NCBI GenBank assembly: GCA_964501265.1
Contig: CAZCSK010000027.1
Coordinates: 1 to 32,535, forward strand
DNA length: 32,535 bases
Source: CAZCSK01 sp964501265
Lineage (GTDB): Bacteria; Actinomycetota; CADDZG01; JAHWKV01
Reading direction: 5' to 3'
The notes beneath the pieces were generated by a model that had not been told where the DNA came from, made no database searches, and saw only the letters and a list, made by a program, of their open reading frames with translations. The translations under genes were made by a program, and so were the position numbers. This document shows positions 13,306 to 22,084 of the stretch, one piece after another. Position 1 is the stretch's first letter. Each line of letters begins with the position of its first letter.

Positions 13306-14928
13306 ATGCGGGGCGGTTTCCGGGCGATCGGGGTGATCGTTTCGGCTGCGATCATCTCTACCGTCATCCCGTCCTTTCGTGGGGTCTGCGCCGCCGCGGC
13401 TGCGGGCAAATGGCTCGAGCCGGTGCAAGGCCCGATCGTTCGAAGGTTCGAAGCGCCGCTGGGGCCCTATGCCGCCGGACACCGCGGCATCGACTTCTCG
13501 GTGCCGCTGGGAACGGAGGTGATCGCCTCCGGCCAGGGAACGGTGAAGTTCGCCCGACCGGTGGCCGATGACGGGATTTTTGTCACGATTGCACACGACG
13601 CCGAGCTGGAGACAACCTATTCCTTCATGGCAACGATGACTGCGGTCGCGGGCCAAAAGGTTGGCCGGGGCGAGGCCATCGGGGCCTCGGGCAACGGCCA
13701 TCCCGAATCGCCCGCCCCGGTCTTGCACTTTGGGGTGAAACTGGCGGGGGTATACATCGACCCGGAAATCCTGCTCTACGCCGACCCCCTCGACATCTCC
13801 AACGTCATCTCGCTGGCACCCTTCGAAGACTCGAGTACCGTCGATAATCCGCTGGTACAAAACGAGGGCTCGCTGCTGCGACGGATCGACTTTGAATCTC
13901 CCAAGACTCCCGATAGAGGTTTTTTCGCCGGTGTGGGCGCGGGGATAAGCAAGGGGTTCGGCACGGCGCTCAATTGGATCAAGCAAGCCCCGGGCAACTT
14001 TTTCGATTGGCTCAAGACAACCGGCTCCAGCATCAAAGACGGAATAGTCGATGGGAGCCGCAAGGCGGGTGAGATCCTGGGGGCCGGGATGAGCAGGATC
14101 GGGAACTCGCTTGTCGGAGCGGCCAAGGGACTTTGGAAGGCGATCAAGTGGCTGGCCGGTGGAGCGTGGACCGGGGTCAAGGCCGCGGGAAATTGGGGCC
14201 TCGAGACAATCAAGTCGTTGTCTGGATGGGTATGGGCCGGCGTTAAAGCGTCGGTTGGCTGGCTGGACCGGATCACTCAAGCCGCGGCGATGGCGATCGA
14301 CAGGGCGGCGCGAAGCCTGGCAAAGGGCTTGCGCGATCTATGGAGGTACGTAAAGAATCTTCCATCGCGGTTGCGACAATGGCTCGGCGGCAAAGCCCAC
14401 GATTTGGCAGATGCATTCAACGGCCTGATCGAAGTCCTCCGAGACCCGTTAACGGGCCGGAGGCTGCTCGCCAGCAAAGTGCTGGGGCTGATGCAGGGGG
14501 TGGCACGGGAAGGCGCATGCCGCCTTGAGGGCGGAGCGCCCCCACCCAAACTCCCGACTATCAAGGCTCTGGACAATGGAGCCCCTCCCCCGCCGCCACC
14601 CAACGACAACATCGTGATCGCGGTGGCGGGCATCGCTCGAGCACTTCCGCAACGGTCAATGGAGGCAAACCCAGCGCCTCGATCTACGAAGGAGACTGGG
14701 CCCAGCTGGGATACAAGAAGGGGAACGTTTATCACTTCTCCTACAAAGGAATTGAAAATCGGGCCACAAACGACGAGTACGCCCTGCACGCGGCCTACTC
14801 GAAAGAAGACACCTTCAAATCGATCGAAGACTCAGCATTTCAACTTCTCACGCAAATCCAAACTATCCACCGCCGGGATCCCGCAAGGAGAATTGACATC
14901 GTCGCCCATAGCCAGGGTGGATTGGTAG
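13306..14928 (+). CDS. secreted M23-like metallopeptidase-fold protein, frameshifted in its C-terminal hydrolase part
   Basis: ATG at 13306 with gaggtg upstream. The signal peptide covers about residues 1-30. The M23/LytM domain (about 35-160) has the zinc ligands His59 and Asp63 (HRGIDFS) and His141 (VLHFGVK). The first His of the usual HxH motif is Val and the YxHL His is absent, so endopeptidase activity is doubtful. Residues about 195-400 are an unusual amphipathic stretch with recurring Trp-Gly-Lys helices. After NDNIVIAVAGIA (about residue 443) this frame turns into unrelated, Pro/Thr/Arg-rich sequence. The true continuation, an alpha/beta-hydrolase domain, lies in the next frame from about 14638. 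Restoring one T at about 14637 joins them as AGIASSTSATVNGGKPS. The real protein is therefore M23-repeat-hydrolase. Confidence 0.8.
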   Translation: MRGGFRAIGVIVSAAIISTVIPSFRGVCAAAAAGKWLEPVQGPIVRRFEAPLGPYAAGHRGIDFSVPLGTEVIASGQGTVKFARPVADDGIFVTIAHDAELETTYSFMATMTAVAGQKVGRGEAIGASGNGHPESPAPVLHFGVKLAGVYIDPEILLYADPLDISNVISLAPFEDSSTVDNPLVQNEGSLLRRIDFESPKTPDRGFFAGVGAGISKGFGTALNWIKQAPGNFFDWLKTTGSSIKDGIVDGSRKAGEILGAGMSRIGNSLVGAAKGLWKAIKWLAGGAWTGVKAAGNWGLETIKSLSGWVWAGVKASVGWLDRITQAAAMAIDRAARSLAKGLRDLWRYVKNLPSRLRQWLGGKAHDLADAFNGLIEVLRDPLTGRRLLASKVLGLMQGVAREGACRLEGGAPPPKLPTIKALDNGAPPPPPPNDNIVIAVAGIARALPQRSMEANPAPRSTKETGPSWDTRRGTFITSPTKELKIGPQTTSTPCTRPTRKKTPSNRSKTQHFNFSRKSKLSTAGIPQGELTSSPIARVDW

Positions 14929-15020
14929 CCCAGCATTACCTGACGTTTCTCTACGAGCCGGGGAACGACATCGGAAACGGTCATCGACAGATCGACCGGC
15001 CCAGAAACTCGGTCAGGACG
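14638..15020 (+). pseudogene. alpha/beta-hydrolase domain, out of frame and truncated
   Basis: In the +3 frame (codons at multiples of 3) the sequence reads NGGKPSASIYEGDWAQLGY, VYHFSYKGIENR and then RRIDIVAHSQGGLVAQHYL. HSQGG is a lipase/esterase-type nucleophile elbow, with Ser at 14910-14912. After about residue YEPGNDIGNGHRQID the family would continue for another hundred or so residues with the acid and His. Instead the frame runs straight into the ATG of the propeller gene at 15021. Both the single-base shift at about 14637 and this abrupt junction suggest decay or a deletion, unless the assembly is wrong here. Confidence 0.6.
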
Positions 15021-16308
15021 ATGAAAGGAAGCATCGCCGCGCTGACTGCCGTTGTAGTTTTGGCGTCGGGATCGCTCGCCAGCTCCGGGGACTGGGCAAT
15101 GATCCAAAAGGACTCCAGTCACACCGGTTTCTCGGAGCAAGGGCCTAAACCACCGCTCAGAAAAGGCCTGGTTCGTCACGGCTGGGGATGCGAAGACGAA
15201 TTTCACAACTTGGCCAGCTGCGTTCAAGGGAGCGGTCTACGCGAGTGTCGGACGGGGGGTGATATCTGTTGACGCCTCGACCGGGAAACTAATTTGGCAC
15301 CACAAGCCCAAAGGTGGTCAACGAATCGCGGGGCCAGCGGTGGACGAAAGGGCAGTTTATGTCCCCGTGCCGCCTAATTATGTTATTGCTCTTGATAGAC
15401 AAACAGGGAATGAGCTCTGGAGATTCGAAGGCGAAAGTGAAATTGATATCTCTCCAACTCTTCACGAGCGCAGACTCTATGTTGGCTCGCTCCGCGGAAA
15501 CACCTTCAACGCTCTGGACTCGCGGGATGGCACTTTGGCTTGGAAAATCAATACGGAGTTCCATCCAGATGCGATTCTGGTAGTAAGCCAGGGTCTTGTG
15601 ATCTTCTCAACTGAGGACATTGGTTCGCGTGAGGTGCGTATCCTCGCTCTCGACGCGGTGACTGGGCAGGAAGTGTGGCGCGTTTCTCAAAAGGAGGCCA
15701 ACAGTTCGCCGTCCATTCTCGAGGACAAGGTGATCATCGGAGGGGGCGACTTTTTCGCTTATGCCCTTGACGTCAAAACCGGCAAGGAGATCTGGAAGTC
15801 TCCGGTGAAAGACAAGTTCAGCGTGCGAAACTCCCCCGCGATCGCCTTTGGCGATGTCTTTTTGGTGGATCGCATCGGCAATGCTTACCGTCTCGATGGG
15901 AGGACCGGGGCGCGCAAGTGGTTCCTGCCCGACCTGGAAGCGACCTACGAGCAATCGTTCCCGGTCATCGCTGGCAAAACTCTTTTCATCGGAGGCGGCT
16001 CCGGCCGCATAAATGCGATCGATACGGACACCGGCAAGCTTGTTTGGTCCGAAGACGTCGGCGGGCGCGTCTATTCCGGCGCCGCCGACTCGGAGCGGTT
16101 CTATTTTGGAGTTCGCAACGAAAACGAGGGCCTCTATGCCTACGAGCACGACCCCGGAGGCAATCTGGTCAAGCCCAAGAACCCAAGCGGCTCGAAGTCG
16201 GTGCTTAAGGCCGTCTTGATTGCTCTCGTGATCCTGGGAGCCATCCTGCTCATAGTCCGTCGCGTGAGGAAACCGCCAAAATCCGCCCGCGAGGACAGCT
16301 CACTTTAA
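15021..16308 (+). CDS. secreted PQQ-type beta-propeller repeat protein with C-terminal membrane anchor (one frameshift)
   Basis: ATG at 15021 begins a clear signal peptide (MKGSIAALTAVVVLASGSLA), then GDWAMIQKDSSHTGF, typical of PQQ/BamB-like propellers. At about 15161 the frame changes: PPLRK-AWFVTAGDAKTNF is recovered by dropping one A from the AAAA run, and the rest continues in the frame ending at 16308. Called as one open frame it would appear only as 15259-16308. Repeats of the form VxxVDxxTGKLxW occur about seven times (for example SVDASTGKLIW, ALDVKTGKEIW, AIDTDTGKLVW). A transmembrane helix near the C-terminus (VLKAVLIALVILGAILLIV) is followed by a basic tail. The catalytic residues of quinoprotein dehydrogenases are not apparent, so it is probably a binding scaffold. 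Confidence 0.78.
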
Positions 16309-16384
16309 GCCTCTGGCTTTATTTACCCCTCTAGCATTAGGCTTGTATAGCAGAACACTCTGACCGTGGAGGTGAATTAGCAGT

Positions 16385-18046
16385 TTGAAAGCGACTCGGC
16401 AATCAAGAGTAGTCCCGGCCCTCTATGGGGGAATTGCAGGTGCCTTGCTGCTAGTGATCGCGGCGCTGGCCCTCGTTTTCGTACCGCCTTCTCCGCCCTC
16501 TGTATCTGAGTTTGCGCCGACCGCGCAAGAAACCATCGAGGAAGCTTTAGCGAATCAATCAAGCCAGTTTGGTTCCGGCAGCGGCACGTGCGCTGAAGGT
16601 CAGCAGGGTTGCGTGGTTGACGCTTCTGGAAATCTGGTGGCCAAGGCCGCCCCCAAGCGGCAAATCGATAAGAGTCGAGTGAGACGCTGCATCGGAGACC
16701 CGCCAAGGCAGATTGAGGATCCCCAATCGCCTCCATGCGTCAACTACTTTGAAGGAGATAACGGAGGGTTAACGTACAAGGGCGTTACTCCGAACGAAAT
16801 CAAAATCGGATTTGCATATAACGCATTGAATCAGGCCGCGACGACTGCGATGGTTTCTTTCTTCAACCGACGATTTGAATTCTACGGCCGACTCATTAGG
16901 CCAATTTCGGTTCCGTTTAACAATACCGGCGATCCAGCTGCCTATCCAGGCAACGCAGCGGGCGCGGACGAACTCGGAGTCTTCGCTGTGATTTTGCCTC
17001 CCCACACTAGCATGGAGAACTTTATTGTCTACCGTCGAGAGCTCGCACGCAGAGGGATCGTGAGTTTTGCAGGTCTCGATTCAGCTCCGAGTCAACAGCT
17101 TGACAAGATTCGCCCTTATAGCTACGACTATCCTCCCGCACTTAGTCAAATGGGGGCCCATCTGGTCGAGTTCACATGCAAGTCCCTCGTCGGCCTGCGA
17201 GCTCGATATGCGGGGCCTGCGCTTCAGGCAGTGCAACGCAAAATGGCAATCCTTATCCCAGACAAGGCGAACTTCGATGCCAATTCTGTGGATCCGGTTG
17301 CCGACGGAATTGAGAGGTGCGGCGGAGAGGTGTCGATTCACCCCTACAAGGACGAAGTTCCGCCCCTCAACCCGCCCGGTCCTGAGAACCAAGTTTTACT
17401 AGTCGATCTGTCACAACAAGACGTGACGACTCTCATCCCCTATGGCGGAAGTGCACCAGTAGCGACTTTAATGAGTCGCGCGTCCCCAATGGGTTACCAG
17501 CCGGAGTGGTTGCTCCCCGGAAGTCGGCAGCAGTACTACGAAGTCAATTGGCAAAAAGCTCCGAGCGATCAAACTCAGCATCTTTTCGGTATGGTGACAA
17601 TGAACAAGTCTTTGCCCCTCAGCGACGAGCCGTGGTACTGGGCGTACAGAGAGTCCGGTTTTACCCACGACCCAGTTAACGACAGTCAGTACTTCCACAA
17701 CATGGTCTACAAGGAAATCTTGTTGTTGGCCTCGGGCATTCAGGCCGCGGGGCCCCTTCTGAATCCTCAATCAATGGAACGTGGGCTTCAACGCCTCGCA
17801 TTTCCAAACCCAGGCGCGGCAGGGCCTCCCTACTACCAAGCGACAGTAGGCCTTTCCAAGGATCACTCGATGCTGGATGACGTGGGAATCATGTGGTGGA
17901 GCCCCGCGGCTCGCGCCTACGGCAGCCAACACTCCGAAAATGGGGGTGGCTGGTGCTACGTCGGTAAGGGGACGCGCTGGAAGTTGACCGAATGGCCTAA
18001 GGGCGAGCCACTCCTTTTTGATCCAAACTTAGACAACTGCCGTTAA
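16385..18046 (+). CDS. membrane-anchored ABC-type (periplasmic-binding-fold) extracellular ligand-binding protein
   Basis: 553 residues from a TTG with a strong ggaggtg about 11 nt upstream. A signal-anchor helix lies at about residues 12-33. A Ser/Gln/Gly-rich linker follows, then a region with VTPNEIKIGFAYN, which begins the Leu/Ile/Val-binding type fold (Peripla_BP_6-like). Further fold elements are GVFAVILPPHTSMENFIVYRR, RRGIVSFAGLD, KMAILIPDKANFDAN and the C-terminal PWYWAYRESGF. There is no lipobox Cys, so it is held by the N-terminal helix. No permease or ATPase genes are adjacent, so a sensory or enzyme-associated role is as likely as transport. The ligand is unknown. It is the third gene of a rightward envelope cluster. 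Confidence 0.75.
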   Translation: MKATRQSRVVPALYGGIAGALLLVIAALALVFVPPSPPSVSEFAPTAQETIEEALANQSSQFGSGSGTCAEGQQGCVVDASGNLVAKAAPKRQIDKSRVRRCIGDPPRQIEDPQSPPCVNYFEGDNGGLTYKGVTPNEIKIGFAYNALNQAATTAMVSFFNRRFEFYGRLIRPISVPFNNTGDPAAYPGNAAGADELGVFAVILPPHTSMENFIVYRRELARRGIVSFAGLDSAPSQQLDKIRPYSYDYPPALSQMGAHLVEFTCKSLVGLRARYAGPALQAVQRKMAILIPDKANFDANSVDPVADGIERCGGEVSIHPYKDEVPPLNPPGPENQVLLVDLSQQDVTTLIPYGGSAPVATLMSRASPMGYQPEWLLPGSRQQYYEVNWQKAPSDQTQHLFGMVTMNKSLPLSDEPWYWAYRESGFTHDPVNDSQYFHNMVYKEILLLASGIQAAGPLLNPQSMERGLQRLAFPNPGAAGPPYYQATVGLSKDHSMLDDVGIMWWSPAARAYGSQHSENGGGWCYVGKGTRWKLTEWPKGEPLLFDPNLDNCR

Positions 18047-18082
18047 TCCGTTCACACAGAAAGCTACGAGGAACCGAAGCAA

Positions 18083-20350
18083 ATGACTAATGACGCCCGT
18101 AAAACGAGACCGTTGAATCTCGATGATCTTCTAGACCTCCGTACCCTTTCTTCAAATCAGAGAATTGTGGTGTCGGCCGATGGTCGATATCTCTCGTTCT
18201 CTACAATCGTCGACCGCACGACGGAACCACCCGGTCCCGATGGGTTCCCAAGTGGCGTGCATCCGCATCTTGCTGGGGTCGAATTGATGCTTGCCGACAT
18301 GCAAACGAAAGAGTCGAAGTTGTTGATGCCCCCCGGGGCCCGAAGTTGGTGCCCCAGCTGGAGCCCCAAAGAGAACAAACTCGTTTTCTACGCCGACCAC
18401 ACCGGCCGAATAGAGCTCTGGTGCTGGGAGCCCGGGAAGGATCCCTTTGTCCTTTGTGAAGAGTATGTCTACGGCAGCCTATTGGGAATAGACATTCCGA
18501 GATGGAGCGAGGACGGCGCAAGGGTCTTTATTCCATTGCGGCTCCCAGGATCGATTCCTTTGGCAGCAAGAGAGAAACCCGCAGAAGAGACTACAGATGC
18601 CCCTTCGGTAGATATCTTCGTCTCGGAGCCTACGGCCGCCTCGAATGATGAATCTGGCGACGGGACAATGCCGGGAACGTTGTTGGACGAAGGGCGTGAC
18701 CTAGGAATAGTCGACGTTCGCACCGGCGAGATCGTCCGGCTGTCAACTAAGTCACCGGCGCAAGGATTTTATCCCTCCCCTGACGGACGCTGGGTGGTCA
18801 TCAAGTCGACTTACAGGCAGCCGGATATGAGCAAGTTCGAACTTGTGTCTGACTATTCTCTACTTCCTTCAGAAGGCGGGGAAGAGACGGCGATTCTGGA
18901 GAGCCACTTGGTTTCGCCGGCAGGATCTCACGACCCTGCTTGGTCTTCGGACTCTAAACGCGTCGCCTTTGTAAAAGACCGCCAGGTGCATGTCCATTCG
19001 CCGGAGTCCAAGACGACAGACGTTCTCGCGGTTGATCGTGACTTCGGCGAGCGCATGTTTCTCTGGCACCCTAATGAACCCGCTTTTCTTGCTCAGTCAT
19101 CTAGAAGGGAGACTGAAGCGACGGCCGGTTCGGGCTCGAAGCTGACCTTCGTCAGATTGACCGATGGGAAACCTGAGGTGGTAGAGATCGATCCACCCGC
19201 GGATGCAACGTCGCCAGCCATATTGAGATTGGCGAACAACTGCTGGTTTTTCACGAGCGACAACGCAAGCTTCATCGGATTAGTCAAGGACAACAACTCA
19301 TCGGATTCCGTTTTCGTGAGGATGCCCTTGGATGGGAGTCCTCCGAAACGGCTGTTTGCGACCCACGATCAACTCACCATTGCCGGCGTGTCGTCCTTGC
19401 CCAATGGGGGGGGCCAGGCTGAAATCGCAATCGTCTATCGATCCGAGGATGAACGGAATCCCTCTGACTTTTGGAAGACAGACATCAACATCAAGTCGCA
19501 CGAAAAAGTCACTCAATTGAACCCCGCTTTGGATGAGGTAGCACTCGGTAGAACGCGCTTAGTGAAATGGAAGAACCTCGAAGGCAATGAGATCAACGGT
19601 TGCGTTCTTTTGCCTGCTGATTTTGAAGAAGGAAATCCTGTTCCGATGGTCACCAACGTTTATCCGGGATCGATGCAGTCGGGCGGACACAAGCGCTGGG
19701 GTCTCGAACATGGAATTCTCGACTCGCAACTTCTGGCTAGCCGCGGGATCGGAGTTTTCCTTCCGGATCTCCCTCACCGAGAGTCGAAGGGATCGATTGG
19801 GCCTGGCCTTACGGAAACGGTGCTTTCGGGACTGAACGAACTCGCTCGTTTGGGTATCGCCGACCTGGATCGACTGGGAGTTATGGGGCAGAGCGCTGGC
19901 GGCCTCACCGTTAACAGGTTCATTACGCGCACGACCGCATTCAAAGCCGCGGTTTCGGCGGCAGGACCGAGCGACGGCTCTGGCCTCTTTGGACAGCTGG
20001 GCAGGATGCCCAACGGCTCGATCGAGGTATTCGGAGTTGCGAATGCCCACAGTCTCTTTGGAGGAGCCCCGTGGGAGACTCCGCACCAGTACGTAGACGT
20101 CTCGCCTGTTTTTCACTTGGACAAAGTCGAGACCCCGTTGCTCGGCATCTATGGAGATGATGATGCCGCCGTGCATCCCGCCCAAGGAGCGGGGATGTTC
20201 GTGGGACTTAGAAGCTTGGGGAAAAAAGCGATGTTCCTCAAGTATCACAAGGAGGGGCACGTACCGAGCAGGTATAGCTTTATCAATCGACAACACATGA
20301 CCGAGCAAGTCATCAAGTGGTTCGAGGAACACCTTCTTGGGCCTCGGTAG
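18083..20350 (+). CDS. S9 family (prolyl oligopeptidase / acylaminoacyl peptidase-like) peptidase
   Basis: 755 residues, ATG with gagga upstream and no signal peptide, so cytoplasmic. Residues about 20-480 have WD/TolB-like propeller repeats (SADGRYLSFS, PSWSPKENKLVFYAD, SPDGRWVVI, AWSSDSKRVAFV). The C-terminal alpha/beta hydrolase domain has the nucleophile Ser604 in MGQSAGGLTVNR, the acid Asp694 in GIYGDDDAAVHPAQ and His726 in KEGHVPSR. Family enzymes cleave short or acylated peptides. The length fits the acylaminoacyl-peptidase group. It follows the ligand-binding gene by 36 bp and could act on peptides it captures, but this is inference. Confidence 0.9.
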   Translation: MTNDARKTRPLNLDDLLDLRTLSSNQRIVVSADGRYLSFSTIVDRTTEPPGPDGFPSGVHPHLAGVELMLADMQTKESKLLMPPGARSWCPSWSPKENKLVFYADHTGRIELWCWEPGKDPFVLCEEYVYGSLLGIDIPRWSEDGARVFIPLRLPGSIPLAAREKPAEETTDAPSVDIFVSEPTAASNDESGDGTMPGTLLDEGRDLGIVDVRTGEIVRLSTKSPAQGFYPSPDGRWVVIKSTYRQPDMSKFELVSDYSLLPSEGGEETAILESHLVSPAGSHDPAWSSDSKRVAFVKDRQVHVHSPESKTTDVLAVDRDFGERMFLWHPNEPAFLAQSSRRETEATAGSGSKLTFVRLTDGKPEVVEIDPPADATSPAILRLANNCWFFTSDNASFIGLVKDNNSSDSVFVRMPLDGSPPKRLFATHDQLTIAGVSSLPNGGGQAEIAIVYRSEDERNPSDFWKTDINIKSHEKVTQLNPALDEVALGRTRLVKWKNLEGNEINGCVLLPADFEEGNPVPMVTNVYPGSMQSGGHKRWGLEHGILDSQLLASRGIGVFLPDLPHRESKGSIGPGLTETVLSGLNELARLGIADLDRLGVMGQSAGGLTVNRFITRTTAFKAAVSAAGPSDGSGLFGQLGRMPNGSIEVFGVANAHSLFGGAPWETPHQYVDVSPVFHLDKVETPLLGIYGDDDAAVHPAQGAGMFVGLRSLGKKAMFLKYHKEGHVPSRYSFINRQHMTEQVIKWFEEHLLGPR

Positions 20351-20450
20351 CGTCCCCGGGGTGTTCGTGCCCCAAGAACGATCGAACGCCTTTCGTAAAC
20401 GCTGTCCAGCGGGCTGAGAGGTCGAATGCGGCAAGCACCTCGAAGGGCGC

Positions 20451-22064
20451 CTAGGCGAGATTCGCGCTTCTGGGGTAAATCTCGTCGGGGTCGGTCAGGA
20501 TGTTGATAAGAGCTGGGGCATTCGCATCAAAGGCGCGGCGCAGGGCAGGTCCGATGTCCGCGGGATCCGTGACGGTCTCTCCGTAACCTCCGAGTGCCTC
20601 GACGACTTTGTCGTATCGAGTCTCTTGCCGCAAAGTCGCGACCACGTCGTATCCGAAGAGAGCTTTCATCGGATGTTTCTCTAGAGCCCAGATCCCGTTG
20701 TTGCCCATGATCCCCACGACGTTCAGCTTGTGGCGCACCATGGTGTCGAACTCCATTCCAGAAAATCCGAATGCTCCATCCCCCAAAAGCAGAGCCACCT
20801 GCCGGTCCGGATGCAGCAGTTTGGCCGCGATCGCATAGCCGGGCCCGACTCCGAGGCATCCAAAAGGCCCGGGATCCAGCCAGGCGCCTGGAACGAACGA
20901 TGCCAATTCCCTGCCGGCATATGAAACGAAATCGCCTCCGTCGCATACAACGATGGCGTCGCTGTCGAGAAACTTCTGCAGCTCCCCATAGATTCGCATC
21001 GGGTTGATTGGTGTCGTTTCGCTCGCGAGAGGGCCAGCGGCCTCCGCCGCTAACCTGGTTTCTTCGTCTCTCAATTCCTCAAGCCATTGCTTGCTCGAAG
21101 AAGGGGAGGCACTCTCGGCGAGCGCTCCAAAAATCAGATCCAAGTCTGCGCCAATCGAAGCTGCGACCCTGAAGTTGCTGGTGATCAATTCGGGGGCCGA
21201 CTCGATATGAATCACCTTCGTGTCTGCGGCGAACCGGTCGCCGAAAGAGAGTCTGAAATCGAATGGCGTGCCGGCCACTATCGCGACGTCAGCTTCGCGC
21301 ATCGCCTTTCCACGAGATCGCGCGAACGCTAGTTCGTGATCGGCGGAGATCGTTCCCCGACCCATCCCGTTGGTAAAGACGGCTACGCGGGCAGTCTCGG
21401 CAAAGTTGCGCATTGATTCCCACGCGCCGTCTGCGTAGACGTTGGATCCTGCAATGAGAATCGGACGCGTGGCCTCGCCAACCATCTTGGCCACCAGGGC
21501 GATTGATTCTGCATCTGGCTCCAACTGAATCCGGGGCGCCACTGCCGGCACAGGGGCATCAGTGGGCGCGTCGAGATCGAGAGGGATATCCAGAAACACC
21601 GGTCCCCGAGGTGAGGTCATCGCAAGAGATAGGGCGTCGGACAATTCGGCGCTCAGGGCCCCGGTTGCGGTGAACGCCGCCTTGCACAGCGACGCTGCAA
21701 CTGGAACATGGTCGACCTCTTGGAGGCTACCCATCCCCCAACGACTCGTGGGGGCCCTGCCGCCAATCACAACCAGGGGAGAATTGTTTTTTTGGGCCGA
21801 CGCCAGTCCGTTGATCACATTGAAAACACCAGGGCCCGCGGTAACGGCGGCGACTCCCACTTCTCGGCGCAGGCGCCCCCAAGCCTCAGCCGCAAAGGCG
21901 GCCGTAGCCTCATGGCGAACATCAAGCAGACGGATGTTCTTTCCTTCCGTCGCGTCATACAGAAAGAAGAGATGCCCGCCCGAAAGCGTGAAGATAGTAT
22001 CGACGCCGTGCGCCTCAAGTACATCCGCTGCGGGGAGGCCCCAATGGGTCAAACCAGACGACAT
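20451..22064 (-). CDS. acetolactate synthase large-subunit homologue, IlvG-like (TPP enzyme)
   Basis: 537 residues of the thiamine-diphosphate decarboxylase/carboligase family. It is close to mycobacterial IlvG as I recall that sequence: DTIFTLSGGHLF, DVRHEATAAFAAE with catalytic Glu52, and the distinctive RWGMGSLQEVDHVPVAA. The TPP motif GDGAFGFSGMEFDTMVRHKLNVVGIMGNN is complete at about 427-455. No regulatory small subunit or ilvC is nearby, so acetolactate synthesis is possible but an oxalyl-CoA-decarboxylase-like or degradative carboligase role cannot be excluded. It starts 20 bp after korB and shares its operon, which suggests linked 2-oxoacid chemistry. Confidence 0.85.
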   Translation of the reverse strand: MSSGLTHWGLPAADVLEAHGVDTIFTLSGGHLFFLYDATEGKNIRLLDVRHEATAAFAAEAWGRLRREVGVAAVTAGPGVFNVINGLASAQKNNSPLVVIGGRAPTSRWGMGSLQEVDHVPVAASLCKAAFTATGALSAELSDALSLAMTSPRGPVFLDIPLDLDAPTDAPVPAVAPRIQLEPDAESIALVAKMVGEATRPILIAGSNVYADGAWESMRNFAETARVAVFTNGMGRGTISADHELAFARSRGKAMREADVAIVAGTPFDFRLSFGDRFAADTKVIHIESAPELITSNFRVAASIGADLDLIFGALAESASPSSSKQWLEELRDEETRLAAEAAGPLASETTPINPMRIYGELQKFLDSDAIVVCDGGDFVSYAGRELASFVPGAWLDPGPFGCLGVGPGYAIAAKLLHPDRQVALLLGDGAFGFSGMEFDTMVRHKLNVVGIMGNNGIWALEKHPMKALFGYDVVATLRQETRYDKVVEALGGYGETVTDPADIGPALRRAFDANAPALINILTDPDEIYPRSANLA

Positions 22065-22084
22065 TCAGCGAGACTATCGCGTTG

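Noticed and set aside
14922..15272. A 116-residue open frame as an independent gene
   Set aside because: It joins the tail of the broken hydrolase to the signal peptide of the propeller protein and ends in a frameshifted region.
20396..20412. Twelve-base match to the 4476-4494 inverted repeat (taaacgctgtcc)
   Set aside because: Matches of 12 bases are expected by chance in 32 kb and the second arm is missing.
20351..20450. Intrinsic terminator between the S9 peptidase and the IlvG-like gene
   Set aside because: A weak ggggtgttcgtgcccc hairpin exists but no U-tract follows on either strand.
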